Shown: positions 7,072 through 14,496 of the stretch, piece by piece
How the letters are laid out: the number at the start of each line of letters is the position of its first letter
Position numbering within the stretch: the first letter of the stretch is position 1
Assembly (NCBI GenBank): GCA_041917975.1
Contig: JAYRWN010000343.1
Span: 1-18,719, forward strand
Direction of reading: 5' to 3'
From: JAYRWN01 sp041917975
GTDB taxonomy: Bacteria > Bacteroidota > Bacteroidia > Chitinophagales > Saprospiraceae
DNA: 18,719 nt
Position numbers and translations under genes: made by a program
Notes under the pieces: model-generated
Seen by the model: only the letters and a program-made list of their open reading frames with translations
Databases searched by the model: none
Told to the model about the DNA's origin: nothing

Positions 7072-9219
7072 TCAAAACTGAACATTGAGCCCACCATAAA
7101 GACTGCGTCCTCGTACAGTATACCCAAGGATGTCGATGTACCTGGTATTAGCCAGATTTTCCACCCGCAGATGGATGTTCCAGGATTTACGGGGTTGGAA
7201 CTTTATTCCGGAATGGATTAACGTGTAAGCAGACAGACTTTGCAGACCAAGAGCACCGAAAGGACCGGCGGTTTCATCATAATATATATCCCGACCACGA
7301 CCGGTGTGTCTAAGGCCCACATAGGTCGTCCAGGTGGCGGAAGGTAACCATTCAACGTTGAAGAAGGCGGAACCAGGTCGTCGACCTAAGCCATTTTGAT
7401 TCACCGATTTGGCCAAAAAGGTACCGTTAGCAAACAGCTGCAGGTAATAGGCTGCAAGGTGGTCCGGGATGGCTGCAGGGTCATAATGCAATTGTCCTTT
7501 TATCAGGTATACCCAGCCTTGTAAATGCCAGCGGCGGTGCGGGACATAAGAAAAAGACAGTTCCACACCTTGGTTGGTCTGAGTGCCTAGATTAAGGTAG
7601 GTATCTCCCCGGTAATCCAGGTAACTGAGCTGGTCTTGGGGAGTTTGACCATCCCATAAATAAACAAAATCTATATTTTCTCTTACCATGTTGCGGTAAA
7701 GCGATATCTGCAGATGCCATTTTTCCTGGTCATATTTAATGCCCCACTCTAAACTTTGGCCTTTTTCAGGCCTTAGGGTGGCATTACCACGGCGAATTCC
7801 GGAAGTAAAATCCTGTTCTTGGGCGTACAGTTGATACAGGGATGGTGCGTTGAACGCCGTGGAGAAGGTAACAAAGGTGAATAGGGTTGGGAGGATTTTC
7901 CACGATGGGTTAAGGGCATAAATGAATTGGCTTCCATACAGCTCATGGTGATTATGGCGTAAGCTGAGACCCAGTTTTAATTGTGGCCAGGTCTCATGCG
8001 GCGCCACCATCTCGCCATGGATAAACTGGTACCAATTCGCCAGGTTGATTTTCTGGTTGTCTAAATTATTTTCCAGGGTGAACGGACCAAATGTGGTGGA
8101 ATAAAAACGCGACCGTATGGTCATGCGATCACCGGTATGACCTACTCCGGCTACAACCTGCCCATAGCGGCCATGCTGATGGAAAGTCAGCTCTTGGTGC
8201 TGAGACCAGCCATAATTATTACTTTCCCAATGCGTCTGATCGGTGCGGCCAAGCAAGTCGATAACCGTAGAATCATCTAATAAATGACGGTGAAAGCGGG
8301 TCAAACCACCGGCCAGGGTCAGGTGGGCATTACTATTTAGTCTATATGTAGCTCCATAAGTATATAAACGGCGTTGGATGTCCACGGTATAATTGTTATC
8401 ATCCCGGTAAGCTCCGTCATCAATATCCGCCAGCTGACCAATGGCAGTGGCTGATAAAAAAAGGTCCCATGGGCCGCGGATATATCCGGTCTTGGCGTGG
8501 AAGTCTAGTTTTTTAAAATGGTCTCTGTCGCGGTGGAGGGATGGATAGTCTGTAGCGGTGGATGTATCCACAGTTGCATCCAGGCCTAAAACTTTGGCAT
8601 GGAAGACTTCGGCATTTGCATACCACCCCTTGTGATGGGTGTAATTGAGCCGTAGTTTTTCGCTGAGTTGGCTGGATTGTGAACCAAATGTACCGCCTTG
8701 CAAACCAGCTTGAATATGCCAACCGGGATCCTCTTGTTTTTTAGTGATCAGATTGATTACCCCACCTATGGCTGATGATCCATAGATAGAACTGTGAGCA
8801 CCTCCTACAACCTCCACTCTCTCCAGATTGAGTAATGAAAGTTCGCTGAGATCCACCGCATTGTCTACCGAAGTGGGATCAGAAAGTTTAATTCCATCTA
8901 CCAATACTTGGGTGTGTCCGGCATTAGCCCCACGTAGAAATACAGCTTGCAGTTGCCCGGGGTTTTGTTGAACTCCGGTAATGTGTAAACCAGGTAATGC
9001 AGACAACAAAGCGGATAAATTAAAACCAGGGCTTTGTTTCAGCTCTTGGCTGGATAGGACGGTAATGCGGCGTGAAGTGGCCAATAAATGTTGAGGAAAG
9101 CGATGGGCAGTTACCGTGATTGGGTTGAGTTCGATAGTCTTGATGGAGTCCTGACCACAGATAACATGGGGTAAATGCACCGGGACCAAACCCAATACAC
9201 TAAAAATTAGATTTTTCAT
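7072..9219 (-). CDS. btuB: BtuB-like TonB-dependent outer-membrane receptor, probably for cobalamin
   Basis: A 715-residue outer-membrane receptor. A signal peptide (about 1-22, ending VICG) is followed by a TonB-box-like stretch IELNPITVTAHR (29-40). The plug domain spans roughly 43-160 and contains LRGANAGHTQVLVDGI and RVEVVGGAHSSIYGSSAIGG, both standard for TonB-dependent receptors. A 22-strand barrel follows, ending in VENLANTRY, GRSLYGGL and a terminal Phe. There is no SusC-type N-terminal carboxypeptidase-like extension and no SusD partner. The BtuB assignment rests on overall type and length plus the cobalamin riboswitch directly upstream in the same orientation, which predicts repression when cobalamin is plentiful. 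No BtuC/D/F transport genes lie in the window. The start ATG is at 9219 with a typical N-terminus MKNLIFSVLG. Confidence 0.9.
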   Translation of the reverse strand: MKNLIFSVLGLVPVHLPHVICGQDSIKTIELNPITVTAHRFPQHLLATSRRITVLSSQELKQSPGFNLSALLSALPGLHITGVQQNPGQLQAVFLRGANAGHTQVLVDGIKLSDPTSVDNAVDLSELSLLNLERVEVVGGAHSSIYGSSAIGGVINLITKKQEDPGWHIQAGLQGGTFGSQSSQLSEKLRLNYTHHKGWYANAEVFHAKVLGLDATVDTSTATDYPSLHRDRDHFKKLDFHAKTGYIRGPWDLFLSATAIGQLADIDDGAYRDDNNYTVDIQRRLYTYGATYRLNSNAHLTLAGGLTRFHRHLLDDSTVIDLLGRTDQTHWESNNYGWSQHQELTFHQHGRYGQVVAGVGHTGDRMTIRSRFYSTTFGPFTLENNLDNQKINLANWYQFIHGEMVAPHETWPQLKLGLSLRHNHHELYGSQFIYALNPSWKILPTLFTFVTFSTAFNAPSLYQLYAQEQDFTSGIRRGNATLRPEKGQSLEWGIKYDQEKWHLQISLYRNMVRENIDFVYLWDGQTPQDQLSYLDYRGDTYLNLGTQTNQGVELSFSYVPHRRWHLQGWVYLIKGQLHYDPAAIPDHLAAYYLQLFANGTFLAKSVNQNGLGRRPGSAFFNVEWLPSATWTTYVGLRHTGRGRDIYYDETAGPFGALGLQSLSAYTLIHSGIKFQPRKSWNIHLRVENLANTRYIDILGYTVRGRSLYGGLNVQF

Positions 9220-9287
9220 TCATAAAAATTAAAAAGGTAAAACCATAGGACCTGATGATCTACCAAATTGTACTTTATGTTAGCTTG

Positions 9288-9342
9288 AAAAAAGGGTAAG
9301 CAGAAGCGAAAAGATGTATTCCGGAATAGCATCCCTTCGCTT
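9288..9342 (-). terminator. terminator-like hairpin between riboswitch and btuB (possible expression platform)
   Basis: On the minus strand, AAGCGAA (9342-9336) pairs with TTCGCTT (9310-9304). Inside it GATG pairs with CATC, and the near-palindromic centre TATTCCGGAATA closes the stem. A run of six T residues follows at 9293-9288, about ten bases past the stem. It sits between aptamer and start codon, where a transcriptional expression platform would be. The gap between stem and T-run is longer than in a classic terminator. Confidence 0.4.
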
Positions 9343-9389
9343 GACCGACTAAGCTTTAAATCGCGAAAGCCATAAAGTCATTTGTATGT

Positions 9390-9580
9390 ATTAATCCGGC
9401 AGGTCTCCTGACTTACTCTGATCCTGACTCCTTCCCATTCTTGCTTAAGAACAGTGGATGTACTGGTCAGGTACTAAGCAGATTTGCTTAGCGAGCTTAC
9501 AGTTGCGCGACAGCTTGTGATTTGCACACAATTCCCTATTATCCGGCAATAAATAATATTAGTGCCGGCACCGGTTTAAT
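9390..9580 (-). ncRNA. cobalamin riboswitch upstream of btuB
   Basis: Read on the minus strand, this 191-nt element has the conserved cobalamin-riboswitch core: AATAGGGAA, then GCTGTCGCGCAACTGTAAG, then the B12 box AGTCAGGAGACCTGCC at 9413-9398. The ends form the P1 stem: ATTAAACCGG (9580-9571) pairs with CCGGATTAAT (9399-9390) with one mismatch. It lies 170 nt upstream of the btuB start in the same orientation. The class binds adenosyl- or methyl/aquocobalamin and lowers expression of uptake genes; I cannot tell which cobalamin from this reading. Along with the downstream hairpin it fills the long non-coding stretch between btuB and the UPF0104 gene. Confidence 0.95.
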
Positions 9581-9608
9581 TCCAGATCAACAAAGAACAA
9601 TAACGCGA

Positions 9609-9616
9609 CAAAACTA
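9609..9616 (-). promoter_or_regulatory. -7 promoter element for the riboswitch-btuB transcript
   Basis: On the minus strand TAGTTTTG matches the Bacteroidota -7 consensus TAnnTTTG perfectly. It lies 28 bp before the first base of the riboswitch, so transcription starting just downstream would include the whole aptamer. No -33 TTG was found at the usual spacing. Confidence 0.5.
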
Positions 9617-9642
9617 GGATTACCTGTAACATTCCCATGGCT

Positions 9643-9662
9643 TGTGGATAAATTGTGGAAAA
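9643..9662 (-). promoter_or_regulatory. two adjacent DnaA-box matches
   Basis: On the minus strand TTTTCCACA (9662-9654) and TTATCCACA (9651-9643) both fit the DnaA-box consensus TTWTNCACA with no mismatch, in the same orientation and one helical turn apart (11 bp). They lie just upstream of the btuB riboswitch promoter, after the UPF0104 stop codon. Confidence 0.4.
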
Positions 9663-9679
9663 GTAATCTTCTCCGGGGG

Positions 9680-10807
9680 TCACTCTTTGTCCGGAAGGGA
9701 CTGGTTTTCCAGAGCCAAACGGGCCGCTTTGCGGGCATTGATGACTTTCCTGATCCAGTTGGGGACTACGATCACCCCGGCAAGCAAATAGGAATAATAA
9801 GCCAGCAACCGCCACAAAAAAGCCACGATGAGGGAGACTCCCGTAGGTACAAAGTCTATCAAAAATCCGCCAAAAACAAATTCGGCAAACCCAGCGCCTC
9901 CCGGGGTGGGACTGAACAACATGATTACAAACATGCTCTCCAGGCGGGCATAGAGTTTCAGCACATTGGCCGGATCCATTTTTACGCTATCTATCAACCC
10001 GTAGATCAGAGCCATAATTAAAGCAAAACGCATGGACCAGGCTAAAGCGGTCATCAGGAAGGCCCGCAGGTGGAACTTCCTACTTTGGGTTTTTAATTCC
10101 TGGGAGGCAACCACAAAATCTTCTCCTAACTTGATAGCTTTTTGGTGATACCGTTTTAGAAAACCAAAGGTGGTCGCTTTGCTTAATAACCACTTGCTGT
10201 GTTCCGGACGAACAAAGAGCCCGTAATAAAAAAACAGGCCGTAAAGGCCCATAAATATATAGGTAAGAATAAAAGTATAAGCCCAACCATCCAGAGTACT
10301 CAAGTTGGTCAGGTCGGCTCTGATCATCGCAGGACCGATAATGAGCAACAATAATGGTAATGAAACCACAAAATAAGCGGTATCCAAAACAATGGTGTAC
10401 AAAACAATCGCTGCTACCCGGGCGGCTTTTAGTTTCTCCTGACTGAGGACAAAAAGAGCCACGGCCGAGCCACCAATAGCGGTGGGAGAAACCGCAGAAC
10501 TGAACTCCCAAATAAAAATCAGCTCAATGCATTTTAAAAAGGAAAACTCCCCACGACTGAGGATGTATAAACGTGTGGCGTACGACAAATGTTTGATAAC
10601 CAGGATGATCACCGCCAATGATAACCAAAAAAGCGTATGGATATTCCAATTAATTTGGGCAAAAGCCCTGGGGTCAAACTGCTTGTACAATAAATAACTA
10701 ACCACGGCAATGCCAATCAGCACCGGCAGGATAATGCGTGATGACCGAATGGATTTGAGCACCTCGTGGTGATCGTCCGGGAAAATATGTGGTTCTTGTT
10801 CCGTCAA
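9680..10807 (-). CDS. UPF0104 / lysylphosphatidylglycerol synthase-like integral membrane protein
   Basis: A 375-residue polytopic membrane protein of the family named after the N-terminal domain of MprF (LPG synthase TM region, PF03706). About eight hydrophobic segments are visible, starting at roughly residues 26-42 (ILPVLIGIAVVSYLLY) and 58-72 (LFWLSLAVIILVIKH). The diagnostic late motif SPTPGGAGFAE lies near residue 305. The cytoplasmic aminoacyl-transferase domain of true MprF is absent, so this is the stand-alone membrane type whose function is mostly unknown, with transport or flipping suggested. The reading frame has no ATG before the first membrane segment. TTG at 10807 is the best start, with an in-frame GTG (VLKSIRSS) about 15 codons on as alternative. 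It is divergent from the GlsB-like gene. Confidence 0.85.
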   Translation of the reverse strand: MTEQEPHIFPDDHHEVLKSIRSSRIILPVLIGIAVVSYLLYKQFDPRAFAQINWNIHTLFWLSLAVIILVIKHLSYATRLYILSRGEFSFLKCIELIFIWEFSSAVSPTAIGGSAVALFVLSQEKLKAARVAAIVLYTIVLDTAYFVVSLPLLLLIIGPAMIRADLTNLSTLDGWAYTFILTYIFMGLYGLFFYYGLFVRPEHSKWLLSKATTFGFLKRYHQKAIKLGEDFVVASQELKTQSRKFHLRAFLMTALAWSMRFALIMALIYGLIDSVKMDPANVLKLYARLESMFVIMLFSPTPGGAGFAEFVFGGFLIDFVPTGVSLIVAFLWRLLAYYSYLLAGVIVVPNWIRKVINARKAARLALENQSLPDKE

Positions 10808-10838
10808 AATTGAAATCAGATTGACTATGCTGGGGTAA

Positions 10839-10871
10839 AATCTTAAAAAATTTTAATAATTTTTCAAGATT
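10839..10871. promoter_or_regulatory. inverted repeat in divergent gap UPF0104 / GlsB-like
   Basis: AATCTT-A-AAAAATT and AATTTTT-C-AAGATT are complementary arms (6 and 7 bp with one mismatch) around a TTAAT loop. They lie 28 bp before the GlsB-like ATG and 31 bp from the UPF0104 TTG. Possible shared operator or a transcript hairpin; the sequence is very AT-rich, so chance is not excluded. Confidence 0.35.
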
Positions 10872-10899
10872 CAATAACTTTAAAGAAAAAGATCAAAAC

Positions 10900-11142
10900 A
10901 TGAATTGGCTGTATTTTATCTTGATTGGTGCGTTCGCCGGATGGTTGGCCGGGCAATTTTTCAAAGGTAGCGGGTTTGGGGTGATCGGAAACATCGTGGT
11001 TGGCATCATCGGTGGCTTGATCGGAGGATTCCTGTTTTCAGCTTTAGGTATCAGTGCTGGTGGGGGTTTAATCGGAAGTTTAGTCACTGCTGTAGTAGGC
11101 GCCTTAGTGTTACTGTGGGTGGCCAGTCTGATTAAAAAGTAA
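10900..11142 (+). CDS. GlsB/YeaQ/YmgE family small membrane protein
   Basis: An 80-residue, very hydrophobic and glycine-rich protein with three predicted membrane helices (about 3-18, 26-48, 55-77). It fits the transglycosylase-associated family (PF04226): MNWLYFILIGAFAGWLAGQ at the start, the G-x-x-G-N-I-V-V-G-I-I-G-G-L-I-G-G helix in the middle and LLWVASLIKK at the end. Family members are often stress-induced inner-membrane proteins of unknown biochemical role; the transglycosylase name is historical. The ATG follows an A-rich leader. Its stop is only 2 bp from the stop of the converging beta-barrel gene. Confidence 0.9.
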   Translation: MNWLYFILIGAFAGWLAGQFFKGSGFGVIGNIVVGIIGGLIGGFLFSALGISAGGGLIGSLVTAVVGALVLLWVASLIKK

Positions 11143-11144
11143 CC

Positions 11145-11864
11145 TTAATCTACATAGACTATTTTGTGGGTGAACCTCAAGCCCAGCGTTAGCTCTATCG
11201 TAAAATTAAAAATTTTGCGTTCAGGGATAGTATATGTTTGGGTAGGTTGGTAGGGGTTAATGATGTTGGCCAGAGGTGGTTGAAAATATTGCTGGGTAAC
11301 ATCGGGGTTTACGGTTAGTTCAGCGAGACCTTGCACCAATTCCGAAAGGCCCCATTCCGCCCCTACGCCTAAGGTTGCTCCGGCATTTAGTTTACGCACA
11401 TATTCGTCAAAGGGGAAGATAGGGTAAAAACTATTGACTTCAGTATAAGCGTCCAAATTAGTGTTCAGAGTGTAATCACCGCGGATAGCGAGAATATAAT
11501 AGAGGTTACCGAAATTTTTAGCGGCAAATCTGTTTTTGGCTCCTAAGACCAAGCTAATATTTCTGAAGATAAACTTGTCGCTTTGAAAATCATAGATCTC
11601 TCCGTTGATCCAATTGACCGGACGGTAACGGTTGGCACTACCTTTCAGGTGATAGCCCAATTGTGCGAATAAAGAGGTGGATTCATCCTCTTCAGCAGTT
11701 TCGATGAAGGCAGACCCATGTGCTTTGAGTAAAGGCTCTTTATCGAAACCGGACCATTTTTGGTTGGCCACAGTTAGTCCTCCTTTTAATCCGAAGGCGT
11801 AACTTTGACCAACCGCAGCGGGTATAAGACTTATGGAGAAGATTATTACAATCAATAGCCGCAT
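11145..11864 (-). CDS. outer-membrane beta-barrel (porin-family) protein
   Basis: A 239-residue protein with a signal peptide (about 1-19, ending AAVGQ). Alternating hydrophobic and polar strands with aromatic girdle residues follow, such as YAFGLKGGLTVANQKW and SLFAQLGYHLKG. The last strand TIELTLGLRF is followed by a short tail. Length and pattern match the small 'outer membrane beta-barrel' or PorT-like proteins common in Bacteroidota; no specific ligand or function can be read. It starts 27 bp after the stop of the glucosaminidase-LysM gene on the same strand, so the two are probably one transcript linking envelope barrel and cell-wall enzyme. Confidence 0.75.
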   Translation of the reverse strand: MRLLIVIIFSISLIPAAVGQSYAFGLKGGLTVANQKWSGFDKEPLLKAHGSAFIETAEEDESTSLFAQLGYHLKGSANRYRPVNWINGEIYDFQSDKFIFRNISLVLGAKNRFAAKNFGNLYYILAIRGDYTLNTNLDAYTEVNSFYPIFPFDEYVRKLNAGATLGVGAEWGLSELVQGLAELTVNPDVTQQYFQPPLANIINPYQPTQTYTIPERKIFNFTIELTLGLRFTHKIVYVD

Positions 11865-11891
11865 TACAGTGCATTTAATTTAAGTGTTAAA

Positions 11892-13139
11892 TTATAGGCT
11901 AACCTGCAATTTTTGGCCCACCTTGATGGTGCTTTGATTCAGGTTATTCACCCGTTTTAAATCTTCAAGGTTGATGCCAAATTCACGGGATATGCCGAAT
12001 AAGGTATCTCCCGATTTTACATAATAGTGCATAATTTGTTTTTGTTCAGTAGCCCGTCGCTCAGGTGCCGGGGATTCGGCTAGTATAACTGCCGCCGAGC
12101 TCTTTGAAGGGCTGGCTACCGGATTTACTACCAGAAGTTCATCTTCATCGAGTTTTTCGGGTAATTTACCTTTTTTCTGTTCTGTCCAGCGCACGTCTTT
12201 AGGAGCTTTTTTACGGAGAAATATTTTCGACCCCTGCACCGGGAGGAAATTATTTTCCATCCGGTTGTTTCGCAGGAGTTTCTCCAGTTTAATACCGTAT
12301 AGTTGAGCAATAGTGCCCATACTTTCATCCGTTTTCAGTAGATGGACTTTCTGCTTGCCCTTATAGGCGCCTTTTTTGGCTTCCAGATACACCATGGTTG
12401 GTTGCTCAAAAGGACCTTCTTTATTCAACAATTGGTCGTTGTACTTGTCCAGTTGACGCAAAGAAACACCGTAATTTAGAGCAACCTCCTCCAAAGTCAT
12501 GCCTGGTTGAGCAATGACAACCTTGGTTTTGTTGATTAATTTGACTCGGGAAGAATGGAAAGGGTTGACCTCATCCAGAAAGAATAATTCTTCGTCGTTC
12601 CAGGTTTGGGCTACTTCCAGACCGTCCAATTCATGAAGACGGTACATCTCAATGATCTGGATCAGGTTTTGCGAATATGCAGGATCCGTAGCGTAGCCTG
12701 CTTGACGCAATCCTTTGGCCCAGGCACGATAATCTCCCTGTTTCAGGCTAAATAAAAATTGGTATCGCGGTTGCCCAGTCAAAAAGTTGGAATGGGCCTG
12801 AAAGGAAGTTTCGGCATTGGTATACGTCCGAAAACAAGATTGAACTAATTTTCCACGCCGATAATCGTCATCCTTGCGAAAGTACTCTTTACCGGTCCAA
12901 TCATTACCGCATTTGATGCCAAAGTGGTTATTGGCTTTTACGGCTAAGGTACTAGTCCCGGCATTTGACTCCAGAATGGCCTGAGCCATTTTAATGCTCG
13001 CCGGAATACCTGACCGGTGCATTTCTTCTACCGCTATAGACCTGAAACGCTCTATATATGCGAGCTTAACCTCCCGGCTATTGGCCGTGAGGGCAACTTG
13101 GTACATCAGGCTCAGCACGAATAAAGCCATAAATTTCAT
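11892..13139 (-). CDS. peptidoglycan glucosaminidase with three LysM domains
   Basis: A 415-residue secreted cell-wall hydrolase. A signal peptide (about 1-19) precedes a glucosaminidase/FlgJ-like domain at roughly 25-172. It contains AQAILESNAGTSTLA with the probable catalytic Glu57, NNHFGIKC, and GYATDPAYSQNLIQIIE. Three LysM peptidoglycan-binding domains follow: a diverged one near 204-255 (VVIAQPGMTLEEVALNYGVS), a second near 264-310 (LLKTDESMGTIAQLYGIK) and a canonical one at the C-terminus (YYVKSGDTLFGISREFGIN). It should cut the glycan backbone during wall growth or division. A GTG at 13142 directly precedes the ATG at 13139; I chose the ATG. It is divergent from the DUF937 gene and upstream of the beta-barrel gene in a likely operon. 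Confidence 0.92.
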   Translation of the reverse strand: MKFMALFVLSLMYQVALTANSREVKLAYIERFRSIAVEEMHRSGIPASIKMAQAILESNAGTSTLAVKANNHFGIKCGNDWTGKEYFRKDDDYRRGKLVQSCFRTYTNAETSFQAHSNFLTGQPRYQFLFSLKQGDYRAWAKGLRQAGYATDPAYSQNLIQIIEMYRLHELDGLEVAQTWNDEELFFLDEVNPFHSSRVKLINKTKVVIAQPGMTLEEVALNYGVSLRQLDKYNDQLLNKEGPFEQPTMVYLEAKKGAYKGKQKVHLLKTDESMGTIAQLYGIKLEKLLRNNRMENNFLPVQGSKIFLRKKAPKDVRWTEQKKGKLPEKLDEDELLVVNPVASPSKSSAAVILAESPAPERRATEQKQIMHYYVKSGDTLFGISREFGINLEDLKRVNNLNQSTIKVGQKLQVSL

Positions 13140-13188
13140 CACATCACAATTTTTAATAATTAATAAAAAGATCTGGTATAAAATGATA

Positions 13189-13212
13189 CATATTACAAGT
13201 TCATGTAATATG
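13189..13212. promoter_or_regulatory. 24-bp inverted repeat in divergent gap glucosaminidase / DUF937
   Basis: CATATTACA (13189-13197) and TGTAATATG (13204-13212) are perfect 9-bp inverted arms around AGTTCA. The element lies about 50 bp before the glucosaminidase start, within the 244-bp divergent region. It could be an operator for a dimeric repressor or a hairpin in the 5' leader of the minus-strand transcript. Confidence 0.45.
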
Positions 13213-13311
13213 ACTTCAAAGAGTATGCCAAAAACCTTTAATTTGTCTGCGTTAAGTTGGTAATGCGATAAAAATTAACTGATCGCTGGCGATTTGAATG
13301 AATAAAATGGT

Positions 13312-13319
13312 TACTTTTG
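13312..13319 (+). promoter_or_regulatory. -7 promoter element for the DUF937 gene
   Basis: TACTTTTG matches the Bacteroidota -7 consensus TAnnTTTG exactly and lies 64 bp before the DUF937 ATG. A TTG at 13294-13296 could serve as -33, but the 15-bp spacing is shorter than the usual 19 or so. Confidence 0.5.
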
Positions 13320-13383
13320 GATAGCCTAGACGTCTATAGGATGTTAAATATTATTCCTTAACACATTTAAATTTTTTTGAAGC

Positions 13384-13989
13384 ATGAATTTAATGGATCT
13401 TCTTCAGGGAAACCTGCCTGATAACCTCTTGGGTACATTGACTAACCAGGTCGGTGCCGAATCTACAGATCAAACTAAAGTGGCTGCCCAAGGTGCCATC
13501 TCGGCCTTAGCAGCAGCCTTATCTAAAAACGCCAGCACGCCTGGGGGAGCTAACGCTCTGGTTTCAGCGCTGGATCGGGACCACGATGGCAGCATTCTGG
13601 ATGACTTAGCGGGTTTTTTAGGAGGTTCGCGCCAGGCCAGCAATCAAAGTATGCTAAATGGCGCTGGCATTCTTAAACATGTTCTAGGAGGTAATCAGAA
13701 TAACATCATCAACATGATTTCTCGCATGAGCGGGTTAGATCAAACTAAAGCCGGTTCCATGCTTACCATGCTGGCCCCGGTCATTTTGGGTGCTTTAGGT
13801 AAAGCCCGCAATCAACAAAACATGGGAGTCAATGACCTGACTAAACTGTTGGGTGGTTCGGTTCAGGAGCAAGCCCAGTCTAATCGTCAGTTCGGTTTAG
13901 TTCAGCAATTGTTGGACCGTGATGGCGACGGCAGTATCATGGACGATATAGCTAATATCGGGTTAAGTTTTCTGAAAAAGCGTCAATAA
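13384..13989 (+). CDS. DUF937 family protein with two calcium-loop-like motifs
   Basis: A 201-residue soluble protein without signal peptide or membrane segment, rich in Ala, Leu, Gly, Asn and Gln. The pattern MDLLQGNLPDNLLGTLTNQV, two helical repeats and APVILGALGK place it in the DUF937 (YidB-like) family, whose function is unknown. Two acidic loops, DRDHDGSILDD (64-74) and DRDGDGSIMDD (178-188), close the two halves of the protein. They look like EF-hand or dockerin calcium loops (Asp at 1, 3 and 5, Gly at 6) but have paired Asp at 10-11 instead of the position-12 Glu. The gene is monocistronic: its own -7 element upstream and a strong terminator 22 bp downstream. Confidence 0.85.
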   Translation: MNLMDLLQGNLPDNLLGTLTNQVGAESTDQTKVAAQGAISALAAALSKNASTPGGANALVSALDRDHDGSILDDLAGFLGGSRQASNQSMLNGAGILKHVLGGNQNNIINMISRMSGLDQTKAGSMLTMLAPVILGALGKARNQQNMGVNDLTKLLGGSVQEQAQSNRQFGLVQQLLDRDGDGSIMDDIANIGLSFLKKRQ

Positions 13990-14011
13990 GGTAAATCAAT
14001 TAGTACCAAAG

Positions 14012-14045
14012 TGGCTGTCTTAAATATAAGACAGCCATTTTTTTT
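14012..14045 (+). terminator. intrinsic terminator of the DUF937 gene
   Basis: TGGCTGTCTTA (14012-14022) and TAAGACAGCCA (14027-14037) form a perfect 11-bp stem with a four-base loop, followed directly by eight T residues. It lies 22 bp past the DUF937 stop codon. Confidence 0.93.
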
Positions 14046-14073
14046 GAGTGCCAAAAAGAAAGCCGGTGAGATA

Positions 14074-14496
14074 TTAATTTAACGTAATTGTATATTCATA
14101 GCCGGAGGTTTTCTCCTTTGATGGAGATTCCTCATTAGTGACGGTATAATTAACCTTCAAAGTTTGTGCCGGGGGAGGCCCGTGGAAATGAATGTTGATG
14201 GATCTGAAATAAGTGACTTTTAACAACCGTGGTTTATCTACTTTGAACTGTAGCATAGCTGACACGCGTTGTGCTTCTTCATCACAACCATAACCTATAC
14301 CTTTCAACACTTCCGTCTTGATGACTTTACCTTGATGATCGATGCTCAGGCGCACGACCACTGTCCCTCCTATTCCGGCTGCCTGTGCTTCCTCTGGATA
14401 TTTTAATTGTTCAGATATAAAGCCGGACATGGCTTTTATTCCGCCCGGATAAACCGGACGAATCAGGAAATCTTGTGGCCTGCGTTTTCTTTTCAA
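14074..14496 (-). CDS. TonB C-terminal-domain protein without membrane anchor
   Basis: A 140-residue protein whose first two-thirds form a full TonB C-terminal domain: RPVYPGGIKAMSGFI (13-27), LKYPEEAQAAGIGGTVVVRL (31-50) and KTEVLKGIGYGCDEEAQR (60-77). The remaining part is a strand-rich, Ser/Lys-rich tail. Normal TonB has an N-terminal inner-membrane helix and a proline-rich linker; neither is present, and there is no signal peptide. The start is TTG at 14496, overlapping the upstream stop as TTGA, which implies translational coupling. The only early ATG (residue 23) would cut into the domain, so TTG is preferred. It may be a periplasmic-type domain lacking export, or a relic of a larger protein. 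Its pairing with an isomerase gene is unusual. Confidence 0.75.
   Translation of the reverse strand: MKRKRRPQDFLIRPVYPGGIKAMSGFISEQLKYPEEAQAAGIGGTVVVRLSIDHQGKVIKTEVLKGIGYGCDEEAQRVSAMLQFKVDKPRLLKVTYFRSINIHFHGPPPAQTLKVNYTVTNEESPSKEKTSGYEYTITLN

Noticed and set aside
9643..9662. Chromosomal replication origin
   Set aside because: Only two DnaA boxes are present, there is no AT-rich unwinding tract with further boxes, and no dnaA, dnaN or parAB genes lie in the window.
10080..10511. A 143-codon minus-strand frame inside the UPF0104 gene
   Set aside because: It is an out-of-frame reading of a membrane-protein gene; its Cys/Ser/Phe-rich composition is typical of a shadow frame.
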